64,000 bases of DNA from Accumulibacter phosphatis (GTDB lineage: Bacteria > Pseudomonadota > Gammaproteobacteria > Burkholderiales > Rhodocyclaceae). Both the position numbers and the translations under genes were made by a program. The stretch lies in contig NC_013194.1 of NCBI RefSeq assembly GCF_000024165.1, positions 4,526,001 through 4,590,000 of the forward strand, read 5' to 3'. Every line of letters begins with the position of its first letter. Position 1 is the stretch's first letter. Of the stretch, positions 53,150-62,613 are shown piece by piece. The notes under the pieces were generated by a model. That model was not told the DNA's origin. It ran no database searches and saw nothing but the letters and a program-made list of their open reading frames with translations.

Positions 53150-54517
53150 TCAATGACGCGGGGCGAAAGCGGAGCGCGCACGTGGCGCCGAGGGCAGGGG
53201 CTGCGGGTCGAGTTCGGCGACCGTCAGATGCTCATCGCGAAAATACCTGTTGGCCACCGCCTGAACCTGCTCGGCGGTCACCGCCTGCAGCTTCTCGATG
53301 ATGCGCCGGTTCTCCGCGTAGGCAATTCCCACCGACTCCAGCTGACCGATTTCCATCGCTTGCGCAAACATCGAATCGAGTTTGTAGATCTGCCCGGCAA
53401 TCAGCTGCGCCTTGGCACGCGCAAGTTCGTCGGCAGCCACGCCCTTCTCCTGCACGTCGGCAATTTCGCTACGCAAACCCGCTTCAAGTTCGGCACGCGT
53501 CTTCCCTTCGCTAGGCGACCCATAGAGGTAGAAAACGCCCGGACCACGCGCCGTCGTACGATAGCTGGTGGTCGCCTCGACAGCCAGACGCTGCTGGCGA
53601 ATCAGGTTCTTGGAAAAGCGCGCGGCCTCATGGCCGGCGAGAACTGCCGACAGCATTTCCAGCGCGTAGGGGTCGATGTCCTGGGCGACATCGCGGATGA
53701 CCGGTACCTTGTAGGCCATCATCACGATCGGCAGTTCCGCCGGCGCCTTGACGGTCAACCGCCGGATGCCGGTTTGCGCGGGCTCATCCTGCGGCTTCCG
53801 GTTCGGCAGGGCACGCGCCGGCAGCGGACCGTAGTGCTGCTCGGCAAGCTCGAATACGGCCTCGTGGTCGACGTCACCAACGACCACGACGTAGGCATTG
53901 TTGGGGACGTACCAGCTTTCGTACCAGACGCGCGCGTCCGAGGCCGTCATGTTCTCGAGGTCGTTCATCCAGCCGATGATCGGTACCCGGTAGGGATGCG
54001 CCTGCAATGCCGTAGCCATCAGCTGCTCGAAGAGGAGGGCTTGCGGTTGATCCTCGGTGCGCAGTCGGCGCTCCTCCATGACCACTTTGATTTCCTGCGC
54101 GAACTCACCGGAATCCAGCGTCAGGTGACGCATGCGATCCGCCTCGAGCTGCATCATGTCGGACAGTTTGTGCTTCGGCACCTGCTGGAAATAGGCCGTG
54201 TAATCGCGGCTGGTGAAGGCATTGTCACGCCCGCCTGCCGCCGCCACGCGGCGGTTGAACTCGCCGGGTCCGGCCGCTGGCGTCCCCTTGAACATCATGT
54301 GTTCGAGGACATGTGCCACACCCGTGGTACCGTTCTTTTCGTCCATGCTGCCAGCCCGGTACCACACCATGTGCGCCACCGTCGGCGCACGCCGGTCCTC
54401 CTTGACGATGATCCGCAGGCCATTCGCCAGTTGACGTTCATAGGGGTTGGCCAGTACCGTTACCGGCAGCGCCAGAGCCAGCAGCCAGGGAACCAGTCTC
54501 GCGTGACGCATGGGCAT
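53150..54517 (-). CDS. M16 family zinc peptidase (periplasmic)
   Basis: About 455 residues starting at MPMRHARL ahead of a signal peptide (WLLALALPVTVLA). The inverted zinc motif HVLEH is present (GVAHVLEHMMFKGTP), with the downstream Glu region (EIKVVMEERR). The C-terminal half carries the partner-domain features. A longer frame to 54565 exists without ribosome-site support. Divergent from ftsY by about 95 bp. Likely degrades small peptides in the periplasm together with its inactive partner. Confidence 0.93.
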   Translation of the reverse strand: MPMRHARLVPWLLALALPVTVLANPYERQLANGLRIIVKEDRRAPTVAHMVWYRAGSMDEKNGTTGVAHVLEHMMFKGTPAAGPGEFNRRVAAAGGRDNAFTSRDYTAYFQQVPKHKLSDMMQLEADRMRHLTLDSGEFAQEIKVVMEERRLRTEDQPQALLFEQLMATALQAHPYRVPIIGWMNDLENMTASDARVWYESWYVPNNAYVVVVGDVDHEAVFELAEQHYGPLPARALPNRKPQDEPAQTGIRRLTVKAPAELPIVMMAYKVPVIRDVAQDIDPYALEMLSAVLAGHEAARFSKNLIRQQRLAVEATTSYRTTARGPGVFYLYGSPSEGKTRAELEAGLRSEIADVQEKGVAADELARAKAQLIAGQIYKLDSMFAQAMEIGQLESVGIAYAENRRIIEKLQAVTAEQVQAVANRYFRDEHLTVAELDPQPLPSAPRARSAFAPRH

Positions 54518-54612
54518 GAATCGCTTCTGATAGAATTTGAGGTTGTCGGGCAATCGCGCCGGCATCTTACCACTGCCTGCCCACCCGAGCGCCTTTCAGA
54601 CACGGAAGCACC

Positions 54613-55602
54613 ATGTTTGGTTTCCTCAAGAAATCCCCTGTTCAAGCTCCCACGGCCGACCCAACCATTGCCGAACCCACAGAGGCGCCGACTGCCAGCT
54701 CGTGGCGACAACGTCTCAAGTCCGGCCTGGCACGCACGCGCGCCCAATTTGGCGGCAAGCTGAAGTCGCTTTTCTCGCGCGGCAAAGTCGACGACGAACT
54801 GCTCGAAGAGCTGGAAGCCCTGCTGCTGACCAGCGACGTCGGCCTCGACGCAACCCAGCACCTGCTCTATCAACTCAAGATGCGTGCCAAACGCGACAAG
54901 CTCGAAACGCCGGAGGCCATTCAGCACGCGTTGTCGGAAGCCCTGTACGAACTCCTGCGACCGCTCGAGGAGGCCCTCGACCTTTCCTCGCACCGGCCTT
55001 TCATCATCATGATTGCTGGCGTCAACGGCGCCGGCAAGACGACCTCGATCGGCAAGTTGGCCAAGCACTTTCAGGCTCATGGCCTGTCCGTCCTGCTGGC
55101 CGCCGGCGATACCTTCCGAGCGGCGGCGCGCGAGCAGCTGCAGACCTGGGGCGAACGCAACAACGTAACGGTCATTGCGCAGCAATCCGGCGATCCGGCG
55201 GCGGTGATCTTTGACGCCATCGCGGCGGCCAAAGCACGCGGCATCGACGTCGTACTGGCCGATACCGCCGGCCGCCTGCCGACGCAGTTGCATCTGATGG
55301 ACGAGATTGCCAAGGTGCGGCGGGTCATCCAGAAGGCCGACCCCACCGCTCCGCACGAGACGCTGCTGGTCCTCGACGCGACCTTCGGCCAAAACACCTT
55401 GCAGCAGGTGATGGCCTTCGACAAGGCGATCCAGGTCAGCGGCCTGGTGCTGACCAAGCTCGACGGCACGGCCAAGGGCGGCGTCGTCGCCGCCATCGCT
55501 CGCCAGTGCCCGAAACCCGTCCGCTTCATCGGCGTCGGCGAAGGCATCGACGATCTGCGACCGTTCAGTGCCCGCGATTTTGTCGACGCGCTCTTCGAGT
55601 GA
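54613..55602 (+). CDS. ftsY: Signal recognition particle receptor FtsY
   Basis: 329 residues. A short acidic/Ala-rich A region (about 1-40) then the N and G domains: GVNGAGKTTSIGKLA (P-loop), AAGDTFRAAAREQL, DTAGRLPTQ, TKLDGTAKGG. It docks SRP-ribosome complexes at the membrane. Starts the ftsY-ftsE-ftsX operon, and its stop overlaps the ftsE GTG by 4 bp. Confidence 0.97.
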   Translation: MFGFLKKSPVQAPTADPTIAEPTEAPTASSWRQRLKSGLARTRAQFGGKLKSLFSRGKVDDELLEELEALLLTSDVGLDATQHLLYQLKMRAKRDKLETPEAIQHALSEALYELLRPLEEALDLSSHRPFIIMIAGVNGAGKTTSIGKLAKHFQAHGLSVLLAAGDTFRAAAREQLQTWGERNNVTVIAQQSGDPAAVIFDAIAAAKARGIDVVLADTAGRLPTQLHLMDEIAKVRRVIQKADPTAPHETLLVLDATFGQNTLQQVMAFDKAIQVSGLVLTKLDGTAKGGVVAAIARQCPKPVRFIGVGEGIDDLRPFSARDFVDALFE

Positions 55603-56288
55603 TTACCGCCAACGAGGTCACCAAGCGCTACCCGGAAGGCCGCGAAGCGCTCAAGGGAGTCAGCTTCGAAATCACCGCCGGCGAGATGGTTTTTCTCACC
55701 GGCCACTCAGGCGCCGGCAAATCGACGCTCTTCAAGCTGCTGGCGGCGATCGAACGGCCCACCTCGGGCAGCATCGTGATCAACGGTCAAAACCTTGCGG
55801 CCTTGCGCCGGAACGCCATTCCCTATTTGCGTCGCAAGCTCGGACTGATCTTCCAGGACCGCAAGCTGCTCTTCGATCGCAACGTACTCGATAACGTGCT
55901 GTTACCGCTGGCCATTGCCGGTCACCCGGCGAAGGAGGCACAGCGCCGAGCACAGGCCGCACTCGCCAAAGTGGGTCTGCACGACCGCGAAAGAACCTTG
56001 CCGATCGCGCTTTCCGGCGGCGAGCAGCAACGCCTGGCGATCGCTCGCGCCGTCGTCAATCGACCGGCCATCATTCTTGCCGATGAACCCACTGCCAATC
56101 TCGACGCCGCATCGGCGATCGAGATCCTCGAAATCTTCCGCGCCTTTCAGCAGGTCGGAGTGACCGTTCTGATCGTCACCCACGACCCGCTGTGCCCGCC
56201 CGGCATGCGGCCGCGGGTTCTCCGCCTGGCACACGGCCAGATGACCGAACAACCGCCGTGCCCGTCCGCCGACGGTGTCGTGCCGTGA
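55599..56288 (+). CDS. ftsE: Cell division ATP-binding protein FtsE
   Basis: 229 residues from GTG at 55599, overlapping the ftsY stop (GTGA); upstream in-frame sequence is within ftsY. Walker A GHSGAGKST, signature LSGGEQQRLAIARA, Walker B IILADEPTANLD. EVTKRYPEGREALKGVSF is the FtsE N-terminus. With FtsX it links divisome to cell-wall hydrolases. The C-terminal tail is a little longer than in E. coli. Confidence 0.96.
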   Translation: MITANEVTKRYPEGREALKGVSFEITAGEMVFLTGHSGAGKSTLFKLLAAIERPTSGSIVINGQNLAALRRNAIPYLRRKLGLIFQDRKLLFDRNVLDNVLLPLAIAGHPAKEAQRRAQAALAKVGLHDRERTLPIALSGGEQQRLAIARAVVNRPAIILADEPTANLDAASAIEILEIFRAFQQVGVTVLIVTHDPLCPPGMRPRVLRLAHGQMTEQPPCPSADGVVP

Positions 56289-57184
56289 AGGCCTGGTTCG
56301 CCCAGCATCTGGCCGCCCTGCGCGACGCGCTGCGCCGCCTGACCGCGGCACCGCTGAACACGCTCTTGTCACTGCTCGTCGTCGGCGTCGCGTTGACCCT
56401 GCCGACGGCCGGTTGGCTGGCTCTCGAAAACCTGCGCCAACTGACCAGCGACACGCCCGGCGTGCAACAGATCAGCATCTTCCTGAGCCTCGAGGCCGGC
56501 AAACGCGAGGTCAGCGAGATCGAGTCACGACTCAAGGAGGCACGCGTCGGCAACTGGCGTTTCGTTCCGCGGGACGAGGCGCTTAAACGCCTGCAGGCAT
56601 CCGAAGGAATGGCGGAGATCATCGCCAGCCTGCCGAGAAATCCTCTGCCGGACGCCTTTGTCATCACCCCAGCGGACCCGCAGCCGGAGTCGCTCGAACA
56701 CCTGGCCAAGGTCTTCGCTGGCTGGCCGAAAGTGGCACATGTTCAACTGGACTCGGAGTGGGTGAAACGCTTCGATGCTCTGCTGCGGCTCGGCAGACTC
56801 GTCGTCATGCTGCTCGGCGCGCTCTTCGCGGGAGCCCTGGTAACCATCACCTTCAACACCATTCGCCTGCAGATCCTCGCCCAGGCGGCCGAAATCGAGG
56901 TTGCCCGGCTGGTCGGCGCGACCGACACCTATGTCCGACGACCACTCCATTACTTCGGCATGCTGCAGGGTGCTCTCGGCGGGCTATGCGCGGCGCTCCT
57001 GGTAACCGGCGGCTTCCAGTTGCTGATCCCGCCGGTCAGCGAGCTGACGCGGCTCTATGGGGCCAGCTTCACGCTGCAGAGCCTGTCGCCGGGCGACGTC
57101 GCGAGGTTGGCCGCAATCGGCGGTGCCCTGGGCTGGCTGGGCGCCAGGATCTCGGTCATGATGCACCTGCGCCGCCTTACCTGA
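56285..57184 (+). CDS. ftsX: Cell division protein FtsX
   Basis: 299 residues from GTG at 56285, overlapping the ftsE stop by 4 bp. One N-terminal membrane helix (about 25-45), the periplasmic loop (GVQQISIFLSLEAGKREVSE, FVPRDEALKRLQASEGM), and three C-terminal helices with VARLVGATDTYVRRP. Permease partner of FtsE in division. Confidence 0.95.
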   Translation: MKAWFAQHLAALRDALRRLTAAPLNTLLSLLVVGVALTLPTAGWLALENLRQLTSDTPGVQQISIFLSLEAGKREVSEIESRLKEARVGNWRFVPRDEALKRLQASEGMAEIIASLPRNPLPDAFVITPADPQPESLEHLAKVFAGWPKVAHVQLDSEWVKRFDALLRLGRLVVMLLGALFAGALVTITFNTIRLQILAQAAEIEVARLVGATDTYVRRPLHYFGMLQGALGGLCAALLVTGGFQLLIPPVSELTRLYGASFTLQSLSPGDVARLAAIGGALGWLGARISVMMHLRRLT

Positions 57185-57245
57185 ACGGCAACCGAGCGGC
57201 CAGGCACAAAGCCACCTGCCGATCGCCGGCGCAGCAGATCTGGTC

Positions 57246-57620
57246 CTAGCCGAGGAGAACGCAGGCCCACACAGCAAGCACGTTGAGCAAGGCGAGCAGC
57301 ACCGCAGCACTGCCGATATCCTTGGCACGTTTGGCCAAGGGGTGCCGGTCCAGCGAGACCCGATCAACGGTGGCCTCGATCGCCGAGTTGAGCAGTTCAA
57401 CGATGAGGACCAGCAACACACTACCGATCATCAGCGCCCGCCCGACGCCGTCCGGGGCCACCCAGAGCGCGAGCGGAACCAACACTGCAGCGAGCAGCAC
57501 CTCCTGACGAAAGGCGTCCTCCGCGAGAAAGGCGGCGCGCAAGCCCGCCCGCGAATAGTGGAACGCGTTCCAGACCCGCCGCAAACCCGTCTGCCCCTTG
57601 AAAGGGCTTTCATCAGTCAC
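57246..57620 (-). CDS. dgkA: Diacylglycerol kinase
   Basis: 124 residues, three membrane helices. The family motif EVLLAAVLVPLALWV then IVELLNSAIEATVDRVS and AKDIGSAAV are those of prokaryotic DgkA, which recycles diacylglycerol from lipid turnover. Convergent with ftsX (61-bp gap). Confidence 0.95.
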   Translation of the reverse strand: MTDESPFKGQTGLRRVWNAFHYSRAGLRAAFLAEDAFRQEVLLAAVLVPLALWVAPDGVGRALMIGSVLLVLIVELLNSAIEATVDRVSLDRHPLAKRAKDIGSAAVLLALLNVLAVWACVLLG

Positions 57621-57766
57621 GTGCTGCTCCTTGCCGTGGTTCGAGGCCGGCCAGTATAGCGAGTCGACGCGTCATCCCGGTCGGCCGCGTTGCTCGCTGG
57701 GGCCGGCTGTCCTCGATCGCCGTGGATGGTTACAATGGCGGCCTTCCACCACGCTACAGGACAGCG

Positions 57767-58429
57767 ATGACCCAGGACGAAATGAAGAAGGCGGTCGCGC
57801 ACGCGGCCCTCGCGCACGTGGTCGACGGAAAGATCGTCGGCGTCGGGACCGGCTCGACGGCGAACTGCTTCATCGATGCGCTGGCGGCCATCAAGCACCG
57901 CATCGGCGGTGCCGTCGCAAGTTCCGAGGCGACCAGGCAACGACTCGCCAGCCATGGCATCGCGGTCTTCGACCTCGACGAGGTCGAGGAACTGCCCGTC
58001 TATGTGGACGGCGCGGACGAGATCAACGCAGCGATGCAAATGATCAAGGGCGGGGGTGGCGCGCTGACGCGCGAGAAGATCGTCGCGGCAGTCGCCCGGA
58101 AGTTCGTGTGCATTGCCGACGGATCGAAACTCGTACCGGTGCTCGGTCGCTTTCCTCTGCCGGTCGAAGTCATTCCCATGGCTCTTGGCCATGTCCGCCG
58201 CGAACTGGCCAAGATCGGCGGCACGCCGCTTCGGCGTGCGGGCTTCGTCACCGACAACGGCAACCTGATCGTCGATGTCGGCGGCTTGCCGATTGCCGAT
58301 CCGGTCGAACTGGAAACGCGCATCAACCAGATCGTCGGCGTGGTCACCAACGGCCTCTTTGCCTGCCGACCAGCGGACGTCTGCCTGCTCGGCACGGCTG
58401 ACGGCGTGCGCACCCTGACCGCCGCCTGA
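57767..58429 (+). CDS. rpiA: Ribose-5-phosphate isomerase A
   Basis: 220 residues; ATG at 57767 has AGGA 6 bases upstream. GVGTGSTANCFIDAL, YVDGADEIN and IKGGGGALTREKI are RpiA active-site motifs. Interconverts ribose-5-phosphate and ribulose-5-phosphate. Convergent with yggX. Confidence 0.96.
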   Translation: MTQDEMKKAVAHAALAHVVDGKIVGVGTGSTANCFIDALAAIKHRIGGAVASSEATRQRLASHGIAVFDLDEVEELPVYVDGADEINAAMQMIKGGGGALTREKIVAAVARKFVCIADGSKLVPVLGRFPLPVEVIPMALGHVRRELAKIGGTPLRRAGFVTDNGNLIVDVGGLPIADPVELETRINQIVGVVTNGLFACRPADVCLLGTADGVRTLTAA

Positions 58430-58452
58430 CCCGCCCGCCGGCGTGCAGCCGA

Positions 58453-58725
58453 TCAGGCGGAGGGAGGAACGTAGCCCTGCACCCTGTCGGCGCCATCGCC
58501 GAAGAAGTGCCTCTCCATCTGCTCGGCCAGATACTTGCGATGCGCGGCATCGGCGAGATTGAGGCGATTCTCGTTGATGATCATCGTCTGCATGCGCACC
58601 CATTGCTGCCACGCTTCCTTGGATACCCCTTCATAGATCCGCTTACCCAGGTCGCCGGGATACGGTGGGAAGTCGAGACCTTCAACCTCGCGACCGAGCT
58701 TGACACAGTTAACCATTCTTGCCAT
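58453..58725 (-). CDS. yggX: Probable Fe(II)-trafficking protein YggX
   Basis: 90 residues. MVNCVKLGREVEGLDFPPYP with the conserved Cys, GDLGKRIYEGVSKEAWQQW and a C-terminal stretch match YggX, which protects Fe-S enzymes from oxidation. Full length. Downstream of argA on the same strand (94-bp gap), the region between having no gene. Confidence 0.95.
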   Translation of the reverse strand: MARMVNCVKLGREVEGLDFPPYPGDLGKRIYEGVSKEAWQQWVRMQTMIINENRLNLADAAHRKYLAEQMERHFFGDGADRVQGYVPPSA

Positions 58726-58819
58726 GCAATCAACTCCTCAGTGATTTTTCGGCGGTTCGTCCGTGGCGGTCGGTCACCGTCGCCGGTGCACCATGAAAAG
58801 CGCCGGAACCGCCAGTAAA

Positions 58820-60139
58820 CTACAACTCCTTCATCAATACGCTTGAACGCCGTTGCAGGTTGTAGACCAAACGTCTCTCGGCCGGCAGATCATCGACGCG
58901 GCGCTTGCTGAAGCCACGCTCCTTGAACCAGTGCGCGGTCACCGTGGTGAGAACGAACAGGCGCCTGACCCCCGATGCGCGGGCTCTTGCCTCGATACGC
59001 TTCATCAGCAGCGCGCCGTAGCCCCAGCGGCGATAGTGCGAATGCACGGCCAGGCAGGCAAGTTCAGCCTGTTCCTCACCGTAAGGGTAGAGCGCGGCAC
59101 AAGCGACGATCAGGCCGTCGTGTTCGACCACCGAGAAGCGCGTGATCTCCCGCTCGAGCAGTTCACGCGAACGACGGACCAGTGTGCCGTCCTCTTCGAG
59201 CGGCTCGATCAGCGCCACCAGGCCGCCAATGTCGTCGGGCCGGGCATCGCGCAGCTGTTCCAGCGACTCGCGGGTGATCACCGTGCCCACGCCATCGCGC
59301 GTGAACAGCTCGCGCAACAACGTGCCGTCCTCGTCGTAGCCGAGCAGGTGTACGCGCCCGACACCGGCGCGACTGGCCCGCGCCGCGCACGGAAGGTAGC
59401 GCTTGACATCGGTTGACAACCAGTCGCCGAGACTGATCAAACGCTCGGCCGCTTCCACCGTCAACTCGTCGAGCAGAGCACCGTCGATATCGGTCGCACC
59501 CTGGCTGTCCGTCAGGAAAATCAGCTTGTCGGCGAGCAGCGAGGTGGCCACCGCTTCGGCGACTTCTTCCATCGCCAGATTGAAGATCTCGCCGGTCGGG
59601 CTCGATCCGATGCACGACAGGAGAACGATGTTGCCAAGCCCCAACTGCGCACGGATGCCCTCACCATCGATCTTGCGCACCTGACCCGAGTACTGCAGAT
59701 CGACCCCATCGACCACGCCGACCGGCTTGGCGGTAATGAAGTTACCGCCAACGACGCGAATCGTGCTGTTGGCCATCGGCGTATCGGCGAGGCCCTGCGA
59801 CAGCAGGGCCTCGATCTCGACGTAGATGCTGCCCACCGCGTCGATCACGCAATCGAGAGCCTTGGCGTCGGTGACCCGATAGTTGCCGTGATAGACCGAC
59901 TGAATTCCGCGTTCGCGCAGCAATTCCTCGATCTGCGGCCGTGCTCCATGGACCAGCACGAGCCGCACACCCAACGCCGCGAGCAGGTTGACGTCATACG
60001 CCAGCGTGCGCGCCAATTGGCCCGCGATGGCCTTGCCGCCAAAGGCGATGAGGAAGGTCTTGCCGCGAAAGAGATTGACGTACGGCGCAACCGACCGGAA
60101 CCAGGCGACGAAGTGTGCAGAACTCAGGTCGTCGGACAT
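58820..60139 (-). CDS. argA: N-acetylglutamate synthase (ArgA type)
   Basis: 439 residues: an amino-acid-kinase-like domain (FLIAFGGKAIAGQLARTLAY, LLAALGVRLVLVHGARPQIE) and a C-terminal GNAT acetyltransferase domain (LACLAVHSHYRRWGYGALLM). First step of arginine synthesis. The ATG follows the polyphosphate:AMP phosphotransferase stop by 1 bp, so both are co-transcribed. Confidence 0.95.
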   Translation of the reverse strand: MSDDLSSAHFVAWFRSVAPYVNLFRGKTFLIAFGGKAIAGQLARTLAYDVNLLAALGVRLVLVHGARPQIEELLRERGIQSVYHGNYRVTDAKALDCVIDAVGSIYVEIEALLSQGLADTPMANSTIRVVGGNFITAKPVGVVDGVDLQYSGQVRKIDGEGIRAQLGLGNIVLLSCIGSSPTGEIFNLAMEEVAEAVATSLLADKLIFLTDSQGATDIDGALLDELTVEAAERLISLGDWLSTDVKRYLPCAARASRAGVGRVHLLGYDEDGTLLRELFTRDGVGTVITRESLEQLRDARPDDIGGLVALIEPLEEDGTLVRRSRELLEREITRFSVVEHDGLIVACAALYPYGEEQAELACLAVHSHYRRWGYGALLMKRIEARARASGVRRLFVLTTVTAHWFKERGFSKRRVDDLPAERRLVYNLQRRSSVLMKEL

Positions 60140-60140
60140 A

Positions 60141-61808
60141 TCACGCCGCGGGTCGTGCCTTTTCTCTTGCCTTGGCGGCCTTGGCCTCTCTCGCCTTGTC
60201 GGCGCGTGATTCCTTGGTCACCTCGGTCTTCGACTCCTTGGCCTCACTAACCTCCTCGACCTTGGCATCGGCCGAACTCGCCGCCCTGACTGCCTTCGGC
60301 GGAGCCACCGGCGAAAGCTTCATCGGATCGACTTTGAGCTCCTTTTCCACCCGTTCGCAGATCGTCCGCAAGATCTTGATCCGGGCAAACAGCTTGTCAT
60401 TGGCCTCGACGAGCGTCCACGGCGCGGTTCCGGAACTGGTCCGGTCGACCATGTCGCAGACCGCCTCATGATAGGCGCCGGCTTTCTCGCGGTTGCGCCA
60501 GTCTTCCTCGGTGATCTTGAAACGCTTGTGCTCGATCTTCGCGCGCTCGTCGAAGCGCTTGAGTTGCTCCTCGTCGCTGATCTGCAGCCAGAACTTGACG
60601 ACGATACCGCCGGCTCGCCAGAGGTCATGCTCGAAATCGTTGATCTCGGAGTAGGCGCGCAACCAGTCGGCATCAGTGCAGAACCCTTCGACGCGCTCGA
60701 CGAGGACGCGCCCGTACCAGGTGCGATCGAAAATGACGACCCGCCCAAGACGCGGCATGTGCCGCCAGAATCGCCACAGGTACGGCTGCGCACGCTCCTC
60801 TTCGGTCGGTGCGGCAACCGGCACGAGCTGATACTGCCGCGCATCCATCGCCGAGGTGATGCGCCGGATGGCGCCTCCCTTGCCGGCCGCATCGGAACCT
60901 TCGAAAGCGAGGATCAAGGCGCGCTTGCGGAACTCGGCGTGGCGCATCAGTTCCGCCAGGCGCCCCTGCCACAGCGAAAGCTCGGTCTCGTAAACCTTTT
61001 TCGTCAAGCTCTGCGTCATGTCGAGCGAACTGAGCACGTCCAGCCGGTCGATGCGCGGCGAGAACGGCGGCGCTACCGGCGAGTTCTGGTCACGCTTGTC
61101 GGCCAGGCGCTTCTGCAGCGATTCGAGGATCGTCTTGCCGACGGTAAGGTGGCGATAGCGGTCGTCGGTACCTTCGACGATGATCCACGGTGCCCAGGGC
61201 GTATTCGACGTACGCAACAGGTGGCCGGCAACCTCCTGCAGCTTGTCGTAGGTCTTCAGGCGATCCCAGCTCGCCTTGGTCACTCGCCACTTGGTCAACG
61301 GGTTGGCTTCGATCGCCTTCAGCCGCTCGCGCTGCGCGTCCTTGGAAAGGTGAATCCAGAACTTGAGTACCAGCGCACCTTCATTGACCAACATCGCTTC
61401 GAAGCGATTGAGCTGATCCATGCGCTGGTCGAAATCAGAGCGCGAGAGACTGTTGGTGATCCGTTCGGCGATCGGCTGCGAATACCAGGAACCGGCAAAG
61501 ATCCCGATCCGGCCCTTCGGCGGCAACGCCCGCCAGTAGCGCCACATCGACGGACGCGCGCGCTCCTCGGCAGTCGGCGCGTAAAACGCATGCGTCGACA
61601 TGTAGCGAGGATCCATCCACTCGTAGAGGACGTTGATGGTTTCGCCCTTGCCCGACCCGTCAACGCCGCTGATCAGGATGACCACCGGAAACGAACCATT
61701 CTCGCGCAATAGCTCCTGCGTTTCGAGCAAGGCCGCGCGCAACTTGGGCTCTTCCGCCTTGAACGTTTCCTTGTCGATCTTGTGTCCCAGTTCTGCCGAT
61801 TCAAACAT
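60141..61808 (-). CDS. pap: Polyphosphate:AMP phosphotransferase (two-domain PPK2)
   Basis: 555 residues. Two PPK2 domains are visible: the first with the P-loop SGVDGSGKGETIN (about 48) and Walker-like RWRALPPKGRIG region, the second with FEGSDAAGKGGAIRR and HMPRLGRVVIFDRTWYGR. The two-domain form makes ADP from AMP and polyphosphate. A low-complexity Ala/Lys/Glu tail (about 500-555) extends beyond the catalytic part. Its start overlaps the rsmE stop by 8 bp and argA follows directly. A polyphosphate-energy enzyme fits a polyphosphate-accumulating organism. Confidence 0.93.
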   Translation of the reverse strand: MFESAELGHKIDKETFKAEEPKLRAALLETQELLRENGSFPVVILISGVDGSGKGETINVLYEWMDPRYMSTHAFYAPTAEERARPSMWRYWRALPPKGRIGIFAGSWYSQPIAERITNSLSRSDFDQRMDQLNRFEAMLVNEGALVLKFWIHLSKDAQRERLKAIEANPLTKWRVTKASWDRLKTYDKLQEVAGHLLRTSNTPWAPWIIVEGTDDRYRHLTVGKTILESLQKRLADKRDQNSPVAPPFSPRIDRLDVLSSLDMTQSLTKKVYETELSLWQGRLAELMRHAEFRKRALILAFEGSDAAGKGGAIRRITSAMDARQYQLVPVAAPTEEERAQPYLWRFWRHMPRLGRVVIFDRTWYGRVLVERVEGFCTDADWLRAYSEINDFEHDLWRAGGIVVKFWLQISDEEQLKRFDERAKIEHKRFKITEEDWRNREKAGAYHEAVCDMVDRTSSGTAPWTLVEANDKLFARIKILRTICERVEKELKVDPMKLSPVAPPKAVRAASSADAKVEEVSEAKESKTEVTKESRADKAREAKAAKAREKARPAA

Positions 61809-62565
61809 CAGTAGTTCCCTCCTTCAAGTCACCCCACAAAAACTGGATTGCCGCCAGGGCAGCCAGGCCAGCCGTCTCGGTGCGCAGGATACGCGGCCCG
61901 AGACGTACGGACAGAAAACCGGCCAGCGCCGCCAACCGGACTTCCTCCGGCGCCAGCCCACCTTCGGCGCCGACCAGAAGTTCGATATGGCCGTCCGCCG
62001 ACGGACCCGACAGCATCGCCAACGAGTAACTTGCCACCGGCGCCAGCAGCAGGCGTAGAACGCCCGGCGGCGGCGGCCGCATCAACCAATGTTCGAGGCT
62101 TTCCGGAATCGCGACCTCCGGCAAGCGGTTGCGTCCGCACTGTTCGCAGGACGCAGCGACAACTCCACGCCAATGCTCGGCCCGGCGCAAGGCACGTTGA
62201 TCGGCAAGGCGAACCACGCTGCGCCGCGAAATCACCGGGACGAAGCGATCGACGCCAAGTTCGACGGCTTTCTGCACCGTCATGTCCATCTTGTCCCCGG
62301 CCTGCAGCGCCTGTACCAGGGTGATCGAAAGCGGCGATTCACGCTCGGTGGGCAACCACTGCAGGATCTCCACGCTGACCCGCAAGCGCTCGATGCCGGC
62401 GATCCGCGCCGAATACTCGCCGCCGGCGCCCGTGAACAAGGTCACCGCATCGCCACGTCGCAGCCGCAGAACCTTGACCGCATGCTGCGCGACGACCTCC
62501 GGCAGGTCGACCTGCGCGCCGACCGCCAAGGGCACGGGGCAATGAAAGCGGGGCGCACTCACCAT
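61801..62565 (-). CDS. rsmE: 16S rRNA (uracil-1498-N3) methyltransferase
   Basis: 254 residues from the ATG at 62565. N-terminal PUA-like part (HAVKVLRLRRGDAVTLFTG), VQKAVELGVDRFVPVISRRS, and the SPOUT knot region LLVGAEGGLAPEEVRLA then LGPRILRTETAGLAAL. A TATAAT lies directly before the ATG, and no ribosome site is visible. Heads a unit with pap and argA; divergent from the thioredoxin-like gene. Confidence 0.94.
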   Translation of the reverse strand: MVSAPRFHCPVPLAVGAQVDLPEVVAQHAVKVLRLRRGDAVTLFTGAGGEYSARIAGIERLRVSVEILQWLPTERESPLSITLVQALQAGDKMDMTVQKAVELGVDRFVPVISRRSVVRLADQRALRRAEHWRGVVAASCEQCGRNRLPEVAIPESLEHWLMRPPPPGVLRLLLAPVASYSLAMLSGPSADGHIELLVGAEGGLAPEEVRLAALAGFLSVRLGPRILRTETAGLAALAAIQFLWGDLKEGTTDV

Positions 62566-62613
62566 GGTATTATAAGAGCTTCCCCGTTCGCTGTGTTTGG
62601 AGGCATGCCGATC

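Noticed and set aside
60150..60310. Simple repeat in the low-complexity Ala/Lys/Glu codons at the end of the polyphosphate enzyme gene
   Set aside because: It is a coding low-complexity tail without exact unit repetition.
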